A DNA stretch of 64,000 bases, from positions 62,001 to 126,000 of the forward strand of contig CAJNDS010002737.1 in the NCBI GenBank assembly GCA_905221605.1, written 5' to 3'. Made by a program: the position numbers and the translations under genes. Positions 20,276-30,524 of this stretch are shown here, in pieces (within the stretch, counting starts at the first letter, position 1; each line of letters begins with the position of its first letter). The DNA is from Symbiodinium natans (taxonomy: Eukaryota; Sar; Dinophyceae; Suessiales; Symbiodiniaceae). The notes beneath the pieces are model-generated. The model searched no databases. It was not told where the DNA came from and saw nothing but the letters and a program-made list of their open reading frames with translations.

Positions 20276-22378
20276 TGCCAGATGCCCAGTCACTGGCTGC
20301 TTTAAGCCTCCTTCCGGCACTCTCTCATCATCTCCCTTCAACACAAAGCATGCCACATCAAAACAACATGCCAAAACATGCCACACATGCCGCAAACAAG
20401 CCAACAACTTTAAGGTTTTGGGCTTTCCCTTAGTTGGGGCTTTCGGGCTTTTCCTACCAACCAACAAGATTCGTTCTACGCACACACGCTTAAAGCATTT
20501 TCGGGCGCGAATACGAATCCAACATCCTCCTTGTCGGGGCTTAATCCTCCTCATCTTAGGGGTTCTCTTGGAGTCTCTCTGAAACAGCTTTTCGAGCAAT
20601 TTCCAAAGACCCGAAATAACGACCCCAACCAAGGCACTGAAGATCAGGATGAGGAACACCATCGCGGACTCAACGACCACTCCTATGAATTTAACCGGGA
20701 ACGAGCACGTACCTGGACGCGCCGTCGGAAGTTTGAGAGGTCTTTTCCCTGCTGGCCGTCCTGTGGAGGGTTTAGGCAGCAGTGAAAGGGGCCTAAGCCT
20801 TTCTCCGGAGGGTTTGGGCAGCAGTGAGAGGGGCCTACTCCCTGCTGGCTTTTTTCCGGAGGGTTTAGGCAGCAGTGAGAGAGGCCTAATCCTTGCTGGC
20901 TTTTCTCCGGAGGGTTTAGGCAGGAGTGAGAGAGGCCTAATCCCTGCTGGCCTTTCTCCGGAGGGTTTAGGCAGCAGTGAGAAGGGCCTAATCCTTGCTG
21001 GCCTTTCTCCGGAGGGTTTAGGCAGGAGTGAGAGAGGCCTAATCCCTGCTGGCCTTTCTCCGGAGGGTTTAGGCAGCAGTGAGAGGGGCCTAATCCCTGC
21101 TGGCCTTTCTCCGGAGGGTTTAGCCAGCAGTGAGAGGGGCCTAATCCCTGCTGGCCTTTCTCCGGAGGGTTTAGGCAGGAGTGAGAGAGGCCTAATCCCT
21201 GCTGGCCTTTCGGAGGGTTTAGGCAGGAGTGAGAGAGGCCTAATCCCTGCTGGCCTTTCTCCGGAGGGTTTAGGAAGGAGTGAGAGAAGCCTAATCCCTG
21301 CTGGCCTTTCTCCGGAGGGTTTAGGCAGCAGTGAGAAGGGCCTAATCCCTGCTGTCCTCTCTCCGGACGCCTTAGGAAGGAGTGAGAGAGGCCTAATCCC
21401 TGCTGGCCTTTCTCCGGAGGGTTTAGGCAGCAGTGAGAGGGGCCTAATCCCTGCTGTCCTTTCTCCGGAGGGTTTAGGAAGGAGTGAGAGAAGCCTAATC
21501 CCTGCTGGCCTTTCTCCGGAGGGTTTAGGCAGCAGTGAAAGGGGCCTAATCCCTGCTGTCCTCTCTCCGGATGTTTTAGGAAGGAGTGAGAAAGGCCTAA
21601 TCCCTGCTGGCCTTTCTCCGGAGGGTTTAGGCAGCAGTGAGAGGGACCTAATCCCTGCGGTCCTTTCTCCGGAGGGTTTAGGCAGGAGTGAGAGGGGCCT
21701 AATCCCCTCTACGCCCCCTGTGGTCAGATTTCCAAAGGGACGACACAGGTCGGCTATTTTTGAGGTCTCTTGGCCACTCCATCCCAAACAAATCAAGTCA
21801 AGCCATGTCAAGGTTCCAGGGCCATGGTTGCTGCCGCTTCTGCTTCTGGCAACAAGCAAGGGGAGCGATTCGTCATGCCACGCACAAGCACACGTGCCAT
21901 GCTTAAGGGTTCTAAGGACGTCATGCCCAGCGCAAGCACAAGACAACATGCCAAACATGCCAGCGCTGCCTTGCGTTAAGGCTTGGGACCCTTGAAAATC
22001 ATGGTAAAACATCTCCTCCTTGCTCTTTTTGGCTCGCGCGCCTAGCGCGTCATTCTTCCAACCCCCAAAACAGAGCTGCGCACCGCATGCGCCGATCCTT
22101 CCTTCTTCGAAAACAAAACTCTCATGCCAACACCCCGCAAAACATGCCACAAGCCATGCCAAGAACCATGCCAAAATATGCCAGCAAGACTTTCCTAAAG
22201 ACTTCTGGGCCATTTCAGGGCATTTTCGGGGTACTTTCGGGCATTTTCGGGGGTTTCGGGGTAAGCTCTGTGTACTTCGGGCACGCTCAGGGTGCTTCCG
22301 TTTTCGGGGATACTTCGGCTCTAAGCCCTCGCAACAAGAAAGCAAACGGAGTCTCAAGCAACGCATGCCGAGAGTCAC
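20273..22378 (-). CDS. Long repeat ORF with 17-residue repeats and one hydrophobic segment (701 codons)
   Basis: The frame is open for 701 codons. Most of it is 19 copies of a 17-residue repeat (ERPAGIRPLSLLPKPSG) encoded by the 51-bp minisatellite. Near the C-terminus a hydrophobic stretch (VVVESAMVFLILIFSALVGV) looks like a membrane segment. The opposite strand is also open across the repeats (448 codons), so openness alone is weak evidence. It lies inside the copia element where the integrase core should be and belongs to no family I know. It may be a captured gene fragment or simply non-coding repeat. Confidence 0.3.
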   Translation of the reverse strand: MTLGMRCLRLRLLSCCEGLEPKYPRKRKHPERARSTQSLPRNPRKCPKVPRKCPEMAQKSLGKSCWHILAWFLAWLVACFAGCWHESFVFEEGRIGACGAQLCFGGWKNDALGARAKKSKEEMFYHDFQGSQALTQGSAGMFGMLSCACAGHDVLRTLKHGTCACAWHDESLPLLVARSRSGSNHGPGTLTWLDLICLGWSGQETSKIADLCRPFGNLTTGGVEGIRPLSLLPKPSGERTAGIRSLSLLPKPSGERPAGIRPFSLLPKTSGERTAGIRPLSLLPKPSGERPAGIRLLSLLPKPSGERTAGIRPLSLLPKPSGERPAGIRPLSLLPKASGERTAGIRPFSLLPKPSGERPAGIRLLSLLPKPSGERPAGIRPLSLLPKPSERPAGIRPLSLLPKPSGERPAGIRPLSLLAKPSGERPAGIRPLSLLPKPSGERPAGIRPLSLLPKPSGERPARIRPFSLLPKPSGERPAGIRPLSLLPKPSGEKPARIRPLSLLPKPSGKKPAGSRPLSLLPKPSGERLRPLSLLPKPSTGRPAGKRPLKLPTARPGTCSFPVKFIGVVVESAMVFLILIFSALVGVVISGLWKLLEKLFQRDSKRTPKMRRIKPRQGGCWIRIRARKCFKRVCVERILLVGRKSPKAPTKGKPKTLKLLACLRHVWHVLACCFDVACFVLKGDDERVPEGGLKQPVTGHLA
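20757..21712. repeat. 51-bp minisatellite, about 19 copies
   Basis: The unit reads GGAGGGTTTAGGCAGCAGTG on through CCTAATCCCTGCTGGCC to TTTCTCC. Units start near 20,765, 20,807, 20,858 and 20,909, then about every 51 bases to 21,671. Exceptions are a 42-bp unit at the start and a 48-bp unit at ~21,164-21,213; both length changes are multiples of three. Two variants (GCAGCAGTGAGAGG and GCAGGAGTGAGAGA) alternate in the second half, giving a 102-bp higher-order period. Confidence 0.92.
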
Positions 22379-22399
22379 CGCTCTCCCTTCCTTGTGGCT

Positions 22400-23066
22400 T
22401 CTCGACTTCTACCTTCTTTCCTCCTTCTGTCGTCGCTTTCTTGAGGATGCTTGGTCCTGGCTGAGGCTTACCAACAGGGTCCTGCAGACAGGTAATCGCG
22501 TCTATTTCCATGTCCGAGCCCGAAGGCTGGCGTGAAAAACGACCTTTCCCTGCTTTCTGACGTCTGCCCCCGCTCAAGGCCCACCAAGCACGATTCGCTG
22601 AAACGAGTTTCACGTTACGCTTGCCTTTGTACAACCCAGACCCGGTCTTGTAGAGATACGTTCTCCACCCTTTCTCCACCGCCGCCCAGGGACTAATGGC
22701 GTTAAACGTCACGTCCGCAACGAGAACTTCGGACAAGAGAAGGCTACAGTCACCGAAAACGACTTCCAAGTCTACGACGTCTGATACCGGGATCTTACCC
22801 CCCGAAGCGTTGTACAGAGTGACCTCTCTCTCATATCTCTTGACCACCCTGAATCCGCTGAGGTGCACAGAAGCCACCACGTGACAGGTGGCTCCCGAAT
22901 CCACTAGCCAAACGTCCCTTGGTTCTAGCTGGAAATTGGCGCATATGCGCTCCACATCCCCTGCAGTCAAAGAATTGCTAACAGGTCCCAAACGTTGCTT
23001 GTCGAGTGAAAAACCTACCCTACGCTCATGCGACTCAGCAAGGCTCAGTTCAGCCTTGCTGGGCAA
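22400..23066 (-). pseudogene. Copia aspartic protease
   Basis: The frame contains DVWLVDSGATCHVV, the DSGA active site of a copia retropepsin, followed by LYNASGGKIPVSDV and AISPWAAVEKGW, as seen after the active site in this family. The protease cleaves the gag-pol polyprotein. C-terminal to it the frame passes into a Lys/Glu-rich stretch and loses similarity by ~22,400, where the minisatellite-bearing insertion begins. Confidence 0.85.
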
Positions 23067-23740
23067 ACCGCATTGCCATCACAGTCTGTGTCGGCGATGC
23101 TTCTGCCTCGGACTCTGGTTCTCCCATAGCCCGGGCGCGGTTCTTCTTTTTCTTGCCCTTGTCCTTGCCTTTCTCTCCCTTTTCACCCTTCTCTCCCTTG
23201 GAGTTGGGCCTTCCCTTCGGCGTCGGAGAGCGAGGCGTGCCCTTCGGAGTGGGCGACCTTTGTCCTTTAGGGCCACCGGTGCCCTTTCCACTCTTCGACT
23301 CTCCTTTGCTGCTTGCCGCCTTTCTAACCAGCATCACGCTGTCGAAACCAACAATCCTTTGCCACATGACCATGCTTGCCGCAATGGTCGCAAAGCTTGC
23401 CGTCCATTCCACGGTTCGCTGCAGTCGGCACGTCGCACATCCTCAGCTGTTCTTCGAAATACTTGAGGCTCTTCGTCTCACTCCAGCTGTTGGCGTTGCC
23501 GTACTGTCTCGCTGGATGCGAAACGGCCTGTAGCAGGATGGAACAGCGATAGTGTTGATGTCCATGGGCTTCTTGAGCCTTGAACATTTTGCATGCAACT
23601 TCATGCAACCGTCTCTCACGTAGACGGCTTCCATTCGAGACACAATGGAGTAGTTCAGGTGCAAGGTGCGAACTGCCTCGTCGCCTGTAGCAGACATGCT
23701 CTGCCTTTTGCTACAGCTTCGAAGCAACTCCAAACCCCAC
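23067..23740 (-). pseudogene. Copia gag C-terminal half, zinc knuckle and basic spacer
   Basis: Overlapping frames give MSATGDEAVRTLHLNYSIV (gag helices), then KLCDHCGKHGHVAKDCW, a CX2CX4HX4C zinc knuckle that binds element RNA. A Lys/Gly/Pro-rich spacer with repeated SPTPKGTPR and GEKGEKGEKGK words leads to the protease. Frames change near 23,450 and 23,330. Upstream the gag reading stops abruptly at ~23,745, where a G-rich array begins. Confidence 0.8.
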
Positions 23741-23754
23741 TCAGGGGGCTGGGC

Positions 23755-24115
23755 CCGCCCCCTTCGTACGAAGGGGGGCTTGAAGGGGGGCTTGAAGCCC
23801 CCCTTTGAAGGGGGGCTGAAGGGTCGGACCCTTGAAGGGGGCTTGAAGGGGGGGGGTGAAGGGGGGGGGGGGGGGGGGTGAAGGGGGGGGGGGAGGGGGG
23901 GGGGTGGGCGAAGGGTCGAAGGCTTGAAGGGGGGCTTGAAGGGGGGCTTGAAGGGGGGGGCTTGAAGGGGGGCTTGAAGGGGGGCTTCAAGAGGGGCTTC
24001 AAGGGGGGCTTCAAGGGGGGCTTCAAGGGGGGCTTGAAGGGGGGCTTCAAGGGGGCTTCAAGGGGGGCTTGAAGGGGGGGCTTCAAGGGAAGCTTCACAG
24101 GGAGGCTTCAAGGAG
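23755..24115. repeat. G-rich array of the 12-mer AAGGGGGGCTTG
   Basis: Tandem AAGGGGGGCTTG and AAGGGGGGCTTC words with G-runs of 5-9 fill the interval. Such G-runs can form G-quadruplexes on the plus strand. It is the left member of an inverted pair with the C-rich array at 25,345-25,640. Confidence 0.9.
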
Positions 24116-24129
24116 GGCCTTTGAAGGGG

Positions 24130-24500
24130 AGGTTTGAGACGCGAGCCTAAACGTCGCGAAGAAGGCCCAGGTGCTCGGCCTCGTAAACTGCTCCCTGCAA
24201 CCCGTGCGAAGCAAGCCCAGTTTATCAGGCCGCTTGAACTGCTCCCTGGAACCTCGCGAAGAAGGCCCAGTTAGTGGGCCTCTCAAACTGCTGCCGAAAC
24301 GTCGCGAAGAAGGCCCAGTTATTAGGCCTCTTAAACTGCTCCCTGAAACCCCTGCGAAGCAGGCCAAGTTGTTAGGCCTCTTAAACTGCTCCCTGGAACC
24401 TCGCGAAGAAGGCCCAGTTATTAGGCCTCTTAAACTGCTCCCTGAAACCCCTGCGAAGCAGGCCCAGTTATTAGGCCTCTTAAACTGCTCCCTGGAAGCC
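24130..24500. repeat. ~50-bp tandem repeat, seven copies, with small hairpins
   Basis: CTGCTCCCTG recurs at 24,188, 24,239, 24,288 (as CTGCCG), 24,336, 24,386, 24,435 and 24,485. The variable part is CCTGCGAAGCAGG (5-bp stem with a GAA loop) or CCTCGCGAAGAAGG, and the two forms partly alternate. Confidence 0.85.
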
Positions 24501-24799
24501 GTTTACGCCCGCGTCTCAAACCCCCCTTTCAAGCCCCCCTTTAAACCTCCCTTTGCAGCTTCCTCTGATCCCCCCTTGAAGCCCCCCCTTGCAGCCTCCC
24601 TAGCCTCCACTAGAAAACATGGGGTTTTCGGCTTAGCCCCTTGCCACACGCACTCGAGATGGGAGGCGTCGGGTACTCGCAGGCCGAAGCCGCTTCTCCT
24701 AGCCTCCCGCTACAAGACATGGGGTTCTTGGCCGAGCCCGTGCCACAACAAAAAAACATATTCAAGCCAAAAACATGCTACTGTACGTGATTGCGTCGT

Positions 24800-25260
24800 A
24801 AAAAGTCTCCACTCCTCTGATTTTCGAACAATGAAAAACAAAAACAAAACAAGATTTCAGGGGGGTGGAATTTGAACTGAAATCCCTTCTCTCTTCTCCC
24901 TTGATTTTTCGAATAACGAAATACAAAAAACAATAAAATTCGAGGGGCGTAGAATTTAGAATAACTTCCCTTCTCTCTTCTCCTCGGATTTTTCGAATAA
25001 TGAAATACAAAAAACAAAAAAAGATTCGGGGGTGGAATTTAGAATACGTTCCCTTCCCTACAACAAGTAAATGGGGGGGGCTGCGTCCCCTCCAACCTCC
25101 CCGCTCTTTACTTCCAAAAAGTCTCCACTCCTCTGATTCTCGAACAATGAAAGACAAAAACAAAACAAGATTCGAGGGGGGTGGAATTTAAACTAAAATC
25201 CCTCTCTCTTCTCCTCTGATTTTTCGAAGAACGAAATACAAAAAACAGAAAAGTTCGAGT
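24800..25260. repeat. ~85-bp AT-rich repeat, five copies
   Basis: The core TCTCCTCTGATTTTTCGAA ... GGGGTGGAATTTAGAA recurs at ~24,810, ~24,895, ~24,978, ~25,125 and ~25,205. A diverged sixth copy lies outside the insertion at ~26,358-26,445. Confidence 0.8.
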
Positions 25261-25344
25261 AGGACGACAAGAAGCAAGGGGGCATGGATTTTAGAACAAT
25301 TTTTTTCCTTGCTTCTACGGGAGGAACCAAAAATGAAACAAAAA

Positions 25345-25640
25345 GGGTTCCCCTTGAAGCCCCCTTAAAGCCCCCCTTGAAGCCCCCTTGAAGCCCCCCT
25401 TGAAGCCCCCCTTGAAGCCCCCCTTGAAGCCCCCCTTGAAGCCCCCCTTCAAGCCCCCCTTCAAGCCCCCCTTGAAGCCCCCCCCTTGAAGCCCCCCCCT
25501 TGAAGGTCCCCCCTTGAAGCCCCCTTCGACGAAGGTCGAAGCCCCCTTCGGGCCCCCTTCAAGGGGGACCCTTCAAGGGGGACCCTTGAAGCCCCCTTGA
25601 AGCCCCCCTTGAAGCCCCCCTTGAAGACCCCCTTCGCTGA
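25345..25640. repeat. C-rich array of CCCCCCTTGAAG, inverted relative to 23,755
   Basis: Tandem CCCCCCTTGAAG words form the reverse complement of CTTCAAGGGGGG, also present in the left array. The two arrays flank 1.2 kb and could pair as a stem. Confidence 0.9.
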
Positions 25641-26170
25641 AGGGGGGAGGGCCCATTCAGCCACGCTCCCACTTTGCCAAACTCAAACAACTTCGCCGAC
25701 CGAGCTGCAGTGTCAGGAGGCAAAAGGTCCTGTCGGATCTCGTCCTTGACACTGATGCAGAGGCGAATCTCGTTCACATAGGCCTTGTCTTGCAAGGCCA
25801 ACCATGAATTCATCGTCTCCAGAAAGCCGTGCCAGGCCTCAATCTTTCGCATTTTGTCTCCCAGGTCGCTGTGGAAGGTTCTTGTCGGCACGGTTGGAAA
25901 CATATCACCTTGAGGAAGGAAGAAAACTCCGTGCGGACGAAGTCGCGGCGAGGAACGGGTCACTCGGTGCAGATGCCGCCGCGGCTTCTGCCTTGGCTTG
26001 AGCCTCAGCAGCTGCAAATTAGCATCGTTCCTTCTCTCTTCACTGTCTCTGCTGTTGTGCATGCAAGGTGACAGGTTTCTGCAATCGTAAACGCCGCAGA
26101 AGTCCATGATGAGACGATGGCTGTTCTTGATCTCCATGGATTTACATTGAAGCCTCTTGGACTGGTTCAA
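25641..26170 (-). pseudogene. Copia gag N-terminal half
   Basis: The frame reads MFPTVPTRTFHSDLGDKM, RKIEAWHGFLETMNSWLALQ and IRQDLLPPDTAARSAKLFE. These helical, Trp-containing sequences are typical of copia gag in these algae. It breaks at ~25,640 into the C-rich array and appears to resume on the other side of the insertion at 23,740 (LLRSCSKRQSMSATGDEAV). Confidence 0.65.
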
Positions 26171-26767
26171 GTGCCTGCGTATTTACAAGAACCGTCTTGA
26201 TGGAGGAAGAAGTCTGAGAGTTTTTCGGCAACATGACGCATAAGCAGGTGCTGCATAACTTGACATGAGCAGTCAGCTACATGACTCGAGCTTCAAAAAA
26301 CAAAAGACGAGCAGAGTGGAAATGCCTTGAACTTCCCTTGAAAAAGAGTCTTACTTCTCTGGTTTCGAAGAATGAAATTTGAAAATGAACACAAAATGCA
26401 CAAGATTTGAGAAGGGTGGAATTTAGAACACATTCTCTTCTTTCGCTTTTCAAGTTCTGTGGAGTTTGGTGGTTGAGACGCTGCGTTCGGCAAGTAAAAT
26501 CCAAGAATGCGCTTGCTTGTGTGTTCTTTTCTTGGCGCAGCAGTTCTCTTGAGTCCACGTCTTAGTCTTCGGTCTTGTTGTAGGCAGTTTTCAGTTTTTG
26601 TCTTGGCTAGAAGGATCAACGATTTCCAGGTTTTGGCTATGCTTAAGACACGTACGAAGGGCAGAGCTGGCCACGGCATCAGAGCGGGCAAGTCAAAGGG
26701 GCTGGCACCTCCCAGAGTTTCAGAATCCCGCTCTGAGCAGAGCCCGCTCGCTCAGCGTTCAATAAAA
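26171..26767. other. Copia upstream flank, no gene recognised
   Basis: It holds one diverged copy of the ~85-bp AT-rich repeat (26,358-26,445). I see no convincing coding sequence and no clear LTR. Confidence 0.5.
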
Positions 26768-26770
26768 ATG

Positions 26771-26840
<70 letters not shown>

Positions 26841-26845
26841 GCGTC

Positions 26846-26931
<86 letters not shown>
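26768..26931. repeat. TAG microsatellite running into an assembly gap
   Basis: About 54 uninterrupted or nearly uninterrupted TAG/GTA triplets, with rare GGC/GAG interruptions, continue to the first N. Confidence 0.98.
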
Positions 26932-27031
26932 NNNNNNNNNNNNNNNNNNNNNNNNNNNNNNNNNNNNNNNNNNNNNNNNNNNNNNNNNNNNNNNNNNNNN
27001 NNNNNNNNNNNNNNNNNNNNNNNNNNNNNNN
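26932..27031. other. Assembly gap of 100 N
   Basis: Exactly 100 N, a conventional placeholder length. Sequence before and after the gap differs sharply in composition, so true distance and even linkage are unproven. Confidence 0.99.
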
Positions 27032-27900
27032 TAAATCTGATACGATTTTTCTTCATTAATTTTTATCAATAATACCCAATGAAAATCTTCCGCCAAACGA
27101 TACTTTCATTAATCCAGAAAAATAAAGAATTGAAGATATAATCTCCCAAATCATATTCTCCATCAATTCAGATCTTCAAATCCTCGAGCCATCAATATAG
27201 AGCCTATATTACCGAGATATATATGGAGAGAAGAAAGATATGGTTGCGGTTCTTAAGAAACAGTGTCTCGATCACCGCCTGGGTCATATACGTGTGTCGC
27301 GCCCACTTGTTTCATACATATGTCGTGGGGTTTGTCATTGCGGCTGTTTCGCGCGCTATCCAAATGCCTACGTAGTCGAAGGCTATAAGTCCAAGACGAG
27401 GCTTGTCGCAGAGACTTGTCGCGGAGGCTTGTCGCAAAGCAGTTGCTGTTGTCGCAAGCAGAACAGCTTTGTTACAAACCCTATATCGTAGAAATACGCC
27501 CGGGAGCCAGTTACATACCTATACTTTTGAGCCGCGCCCATGTACGAGTAAGTAGAATAATCTCTCGCTCTCAATTACGGCTTCGCTTTTAGAAGCACCA
27601 TAGTTGGAGAGCACCAAGAGTTGCTTGACAGAACTTCCCTTCAAAGGAACTTTATATGGCCTCTCATATTGATAGATATATAGAATGGGATAATAATTAA
27701 AATCTCCATAATCATCCAGAAAAATGATTCATAGATATCTTATATTGATTGGATTGAGATCAATTCTTGAGACATTATTTTGATTAGCCGAAGATCCCCA
27801 TCTTCGATCCAGGCGAGTTCGACAAAAAGAAATATTTATCATTATATATTGCGTCCTTGGGACTGGCACACCAGACAAGCTTTTAGAACCAACAGAATGG
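27032..27900. other. AT-rich region with no recognised gene
   Basis: Sequence after the gap is AT-rich (27,032-27,235 and 27,600-27,850) with a GC-richer island between. The words TTGTCGCAGAGACTTGTCGC repeat at ~27,400-27,455. I find no gene. Confidence 0.5.
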
Positions 27901-30430
27901 AGCGGCAGTTTCTGCCTCTTTTCGGTTGGGCTGCGCAGTGCTCAGCATGTGTTCTGCGAGCTCCATGTATGTACAAACACAGCTACCAACTGCCCATGGC
28001 TCACCTTTCACAGCTTGATGCTGATGATATTCTTCGTGATGACAATACCTTTATGCTGCTCGCCCGCCTGGCCACGGGCACCAAACTCAGCCCACCACAT
28101 CTTCTGTTTTGCAATCTTCGTAAGCATAGCCTATACCAGTGCTGCCTACGCTTGCCGCATTCACAGAAAAGGGCCTTCAGCAGGCTTTGCTTGAAGAGCA
28201 AGTCCACTGCGGCTTGTTTCACCTGTGCATGGTTTCGAAAACACATTATCTTTTTTGCACAAAAGGCACGGCCTCCTTCTCCGAAACATTCTTTTCCACA
28301 TCAATACTGCCGACAGCCTGGCACATGTACAGGAACAGGTGTGCGCTGCTCCAGAGACTTCACTGACTGCATGCTTCAGACAATGAACGCTGGGCAACTT
28401 GTTGCCTTGGTGTTCATGCCCCGAACTACGCTGACCAGGTACGTCTTGTTGCTGGTCTGAAAGCCCGGTCAAAGCAATCACGCCAAACATTCCTGTAGTC
28501 TTGTGCAGGCGCCTTGACCAGGGCCTTGGATCCTTTTGTGGACTTCTTCTCCTTTTTCAGGTGCGGAAGACAGAACAGAGTAGCCAACGTGCCGAAGCAG
28601 TTGTAGCAAAGAATGCCTCAGTTCTGGATCGAAGCCAATCATTGAGCTCCACGGCAGCTTCGTGCGTCACGACGCTGTATCCCTGCACATGCTTCCCATG
28701 AGTCTTGCGACCAGCAGGCAAAGCGCAACTGAGAAAATGCTGCCCCGACCTTTGCGGCCCACGCTTGAGCTCCTTCCGACCGATCCGGCGATGGTGGTCT
28801 GACAACTTCGTCTTCGTGAGAATGCTCAAAATTCTTCCCGTTTCTTATATGATAGATTCATGCGAAGCTTCGCGTCCATGGCCTTTCCAACTCGATGTCG
28901 ACTGAACGGTCCTTCTGGCGAGACCTTTAGGCACAAGCCGGCCTGTGAGGCTTCGACCATGAATCAGAAATTGCGCTGCCTGGCCTTTGTTGTCTCTCCA
29001 CGGGAGGCAGCATAGATGCGGTAAAACTTTCCTGCCACGAAGCTACAGCTGGAGAAGCAGCCATGCGCACCACGCATAGTTCCGCAGTACTTGCTGCAAC
29101 ACTTGGCAGGGCACAGATTCCCAGGAGTAGCGAACCAGTCGAAACTGGACCGCCTCTCACCCGGAATCGTCGAAACATTCACTTGCTGAGCTCTAGCCCG
29201 CCATAGCCCGCCTGACCAATCTCTAAGGCTGGCTTGATTTGGTCCTCGCCAGATGGGAGAGCTTAAGCGCATTGGTATTTCTGCGTCGATGTGAGGTCAT
29301 AGCAATCGCACTATGCATAGGGTTTGCTTGAAGTTCGGCGAATTCACGTCGCCAGCCCATACTCGCAGTACTCGTAGTTGAACAACTCTGTCTGTCTGTC
29401 TGACTGTTGCAGGGTACGGACCCATCACTCGACAAAACCATCTCTGAGTGACAGGGGGGTGGGGGTCGGGGAAGGCTTGCAAAGAGACTATTCCTCACAC
29501 GATCTCCCTTCCTCGTCCTGGGCGAAAAGAGGAGGAGACACAGTAGAAGTGCAATATCTTGCAAGCTTCACTCAGTGGCTTGGGCTTGCTGGGAACATGC
29601 GTGGCCCACGCTAAAATGTTGGTCCCGAGTAAATTCCAACAAGGCGAGTTTCCTAAAAGGGCTCATCATTGGGAGAACTGCCCAGGCATGGAGCTGTGAT
29701 GCACAATCGGTGCTGAAGGGCTCCCCAGAAAATTTACCAGTCAAATGAAGACACAAAGGTGGTGACTGATCAACATTCTTCTGGCTGTTCGTTACTGTGA
29801 AGCTTGTTCCAGGTTTCATCGGCCTCGTTGGTCTCTTCTGACTGGCCGGAGATCAAGAACTTCTCGGGCAGCTCCTTGAGTGGTATCCTCGCATCCTGAC
29901 AAGCTAGCCTAGCAATGGACCGTAAACAAACAACAGAGAAAATGAGCCAAAGATGACTCAAGAAGGGAAGATCTGGGTCAGCCCACCTCCCTCCCCATGA
30001 GCAAACATCACGAAAGACAGAAAATTTAGAGGATCCACTAATGCAGCGTGAATCTCCTGCCCGTCTATGACACCGACGTAGACAGCATTTGGTTGCACCG
30101 CCGAAACGAAGCCAATGAGCCATTTGGCAGGATTGTAGTTCTCCCGCCTCCGGGACACACAACTGATCACCAGCAAGAGGCCAAGCTGTGGCGAGCCTTG
30201 AACTGGGCTAAGCTCAGGGCAGCTGCTCGATCCTTTCCTCCATCTTCCTTCGTCTTGCTTCCATCTCCTGTTTAGGTTCACCTAGGTGTCTGCAGTATTC
30301 CTCTCCAAGCAACAAGTTCGGGTTGGCGCTGTGTTGGATCAACAGAACATTCGACGTGGCTCCGAGACATACCATTCTTACTTGAACAAGCAGTCGAACA
30401 AAAGAGGTTGACAAGTGAAACATTCTCCCC
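27900..30430 (-). CDS. Unidentified multi-exon host gene (exon fragments)
   Basis: Several minus-strand pieces look like real exons. At 30,140-29,990 the frame reads NYNPAKWLIGFVSAVQPNAV, then YVGVIDGQEIHAALVDPLNF. At ~29,905-29,770 it reads DARIPLKELPEKFLISGQSE, preceded by a TGTCAG acceptor. Near 30,300 lies a charged helix (EPKQEMEARRRKMEERIEQL) and near 28,790 LSDHHRRIGRKELKRG. I do not recognise the protein. The small beta-rich YVGVID segment could be an S1/OB-like fold, but that is a guess. Exon borders and whether these belong to one gene are not resolved. Confidence 0.4.
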
Positions 30431-30524
30431 CTGGAAAAGAGTGATTCAGCGCGCCATCCTTCCTTTTCGTGACGAGCGCATGCTGCCGCTGGTGGCTTCG
30501 CTCTGACATGCTGAGGCCGGCTGC

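Larger units (their letters stand above)
16773..26170 (-). mobile_element. Ty1/copia retrotransposon, degraded, with two repeat insertions
   Basis: On the minus strand the order is gag (26,170-25,641, interrupted, then 23,740-23,340), zinc knuckle, aspartic protease, integrase C-terminus, RT, RNase H and an extra C-terminal domain. Protease before integrase before RT identifies copia and not gypsy. Frameshifts occur at ~19,400, ~18,595, ~18,430, ~17,900 and ~17,720, so the element is dead. The integrase catalytic core is missing and its place is taken by ~2.4 kb with a minisatellite. A second ~1.9 kb insertion splits gag. I could not identify LTRs by eye. Confidence 0.88.

Noticed and set aside
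20649-21995. 448-codon plus-strand frame across the minisatellite
   Set aside because: It exists because the repeat unit is a multiple of three. The minus strand is open over a longer span, and nothing beyond the repeats looks like protein.
23655-25664. Pro-rich and Gly-rich frames in the G/C arrays
   Set aside because: Products of CCCCTTGAAG-type arrays with no protein character.
26507-27096. Poly-Val, poly-Leu and poly-Thr frames around the TAG repeat
   Set aside because: Translations of a microsatellite running into N; no coding evidence.
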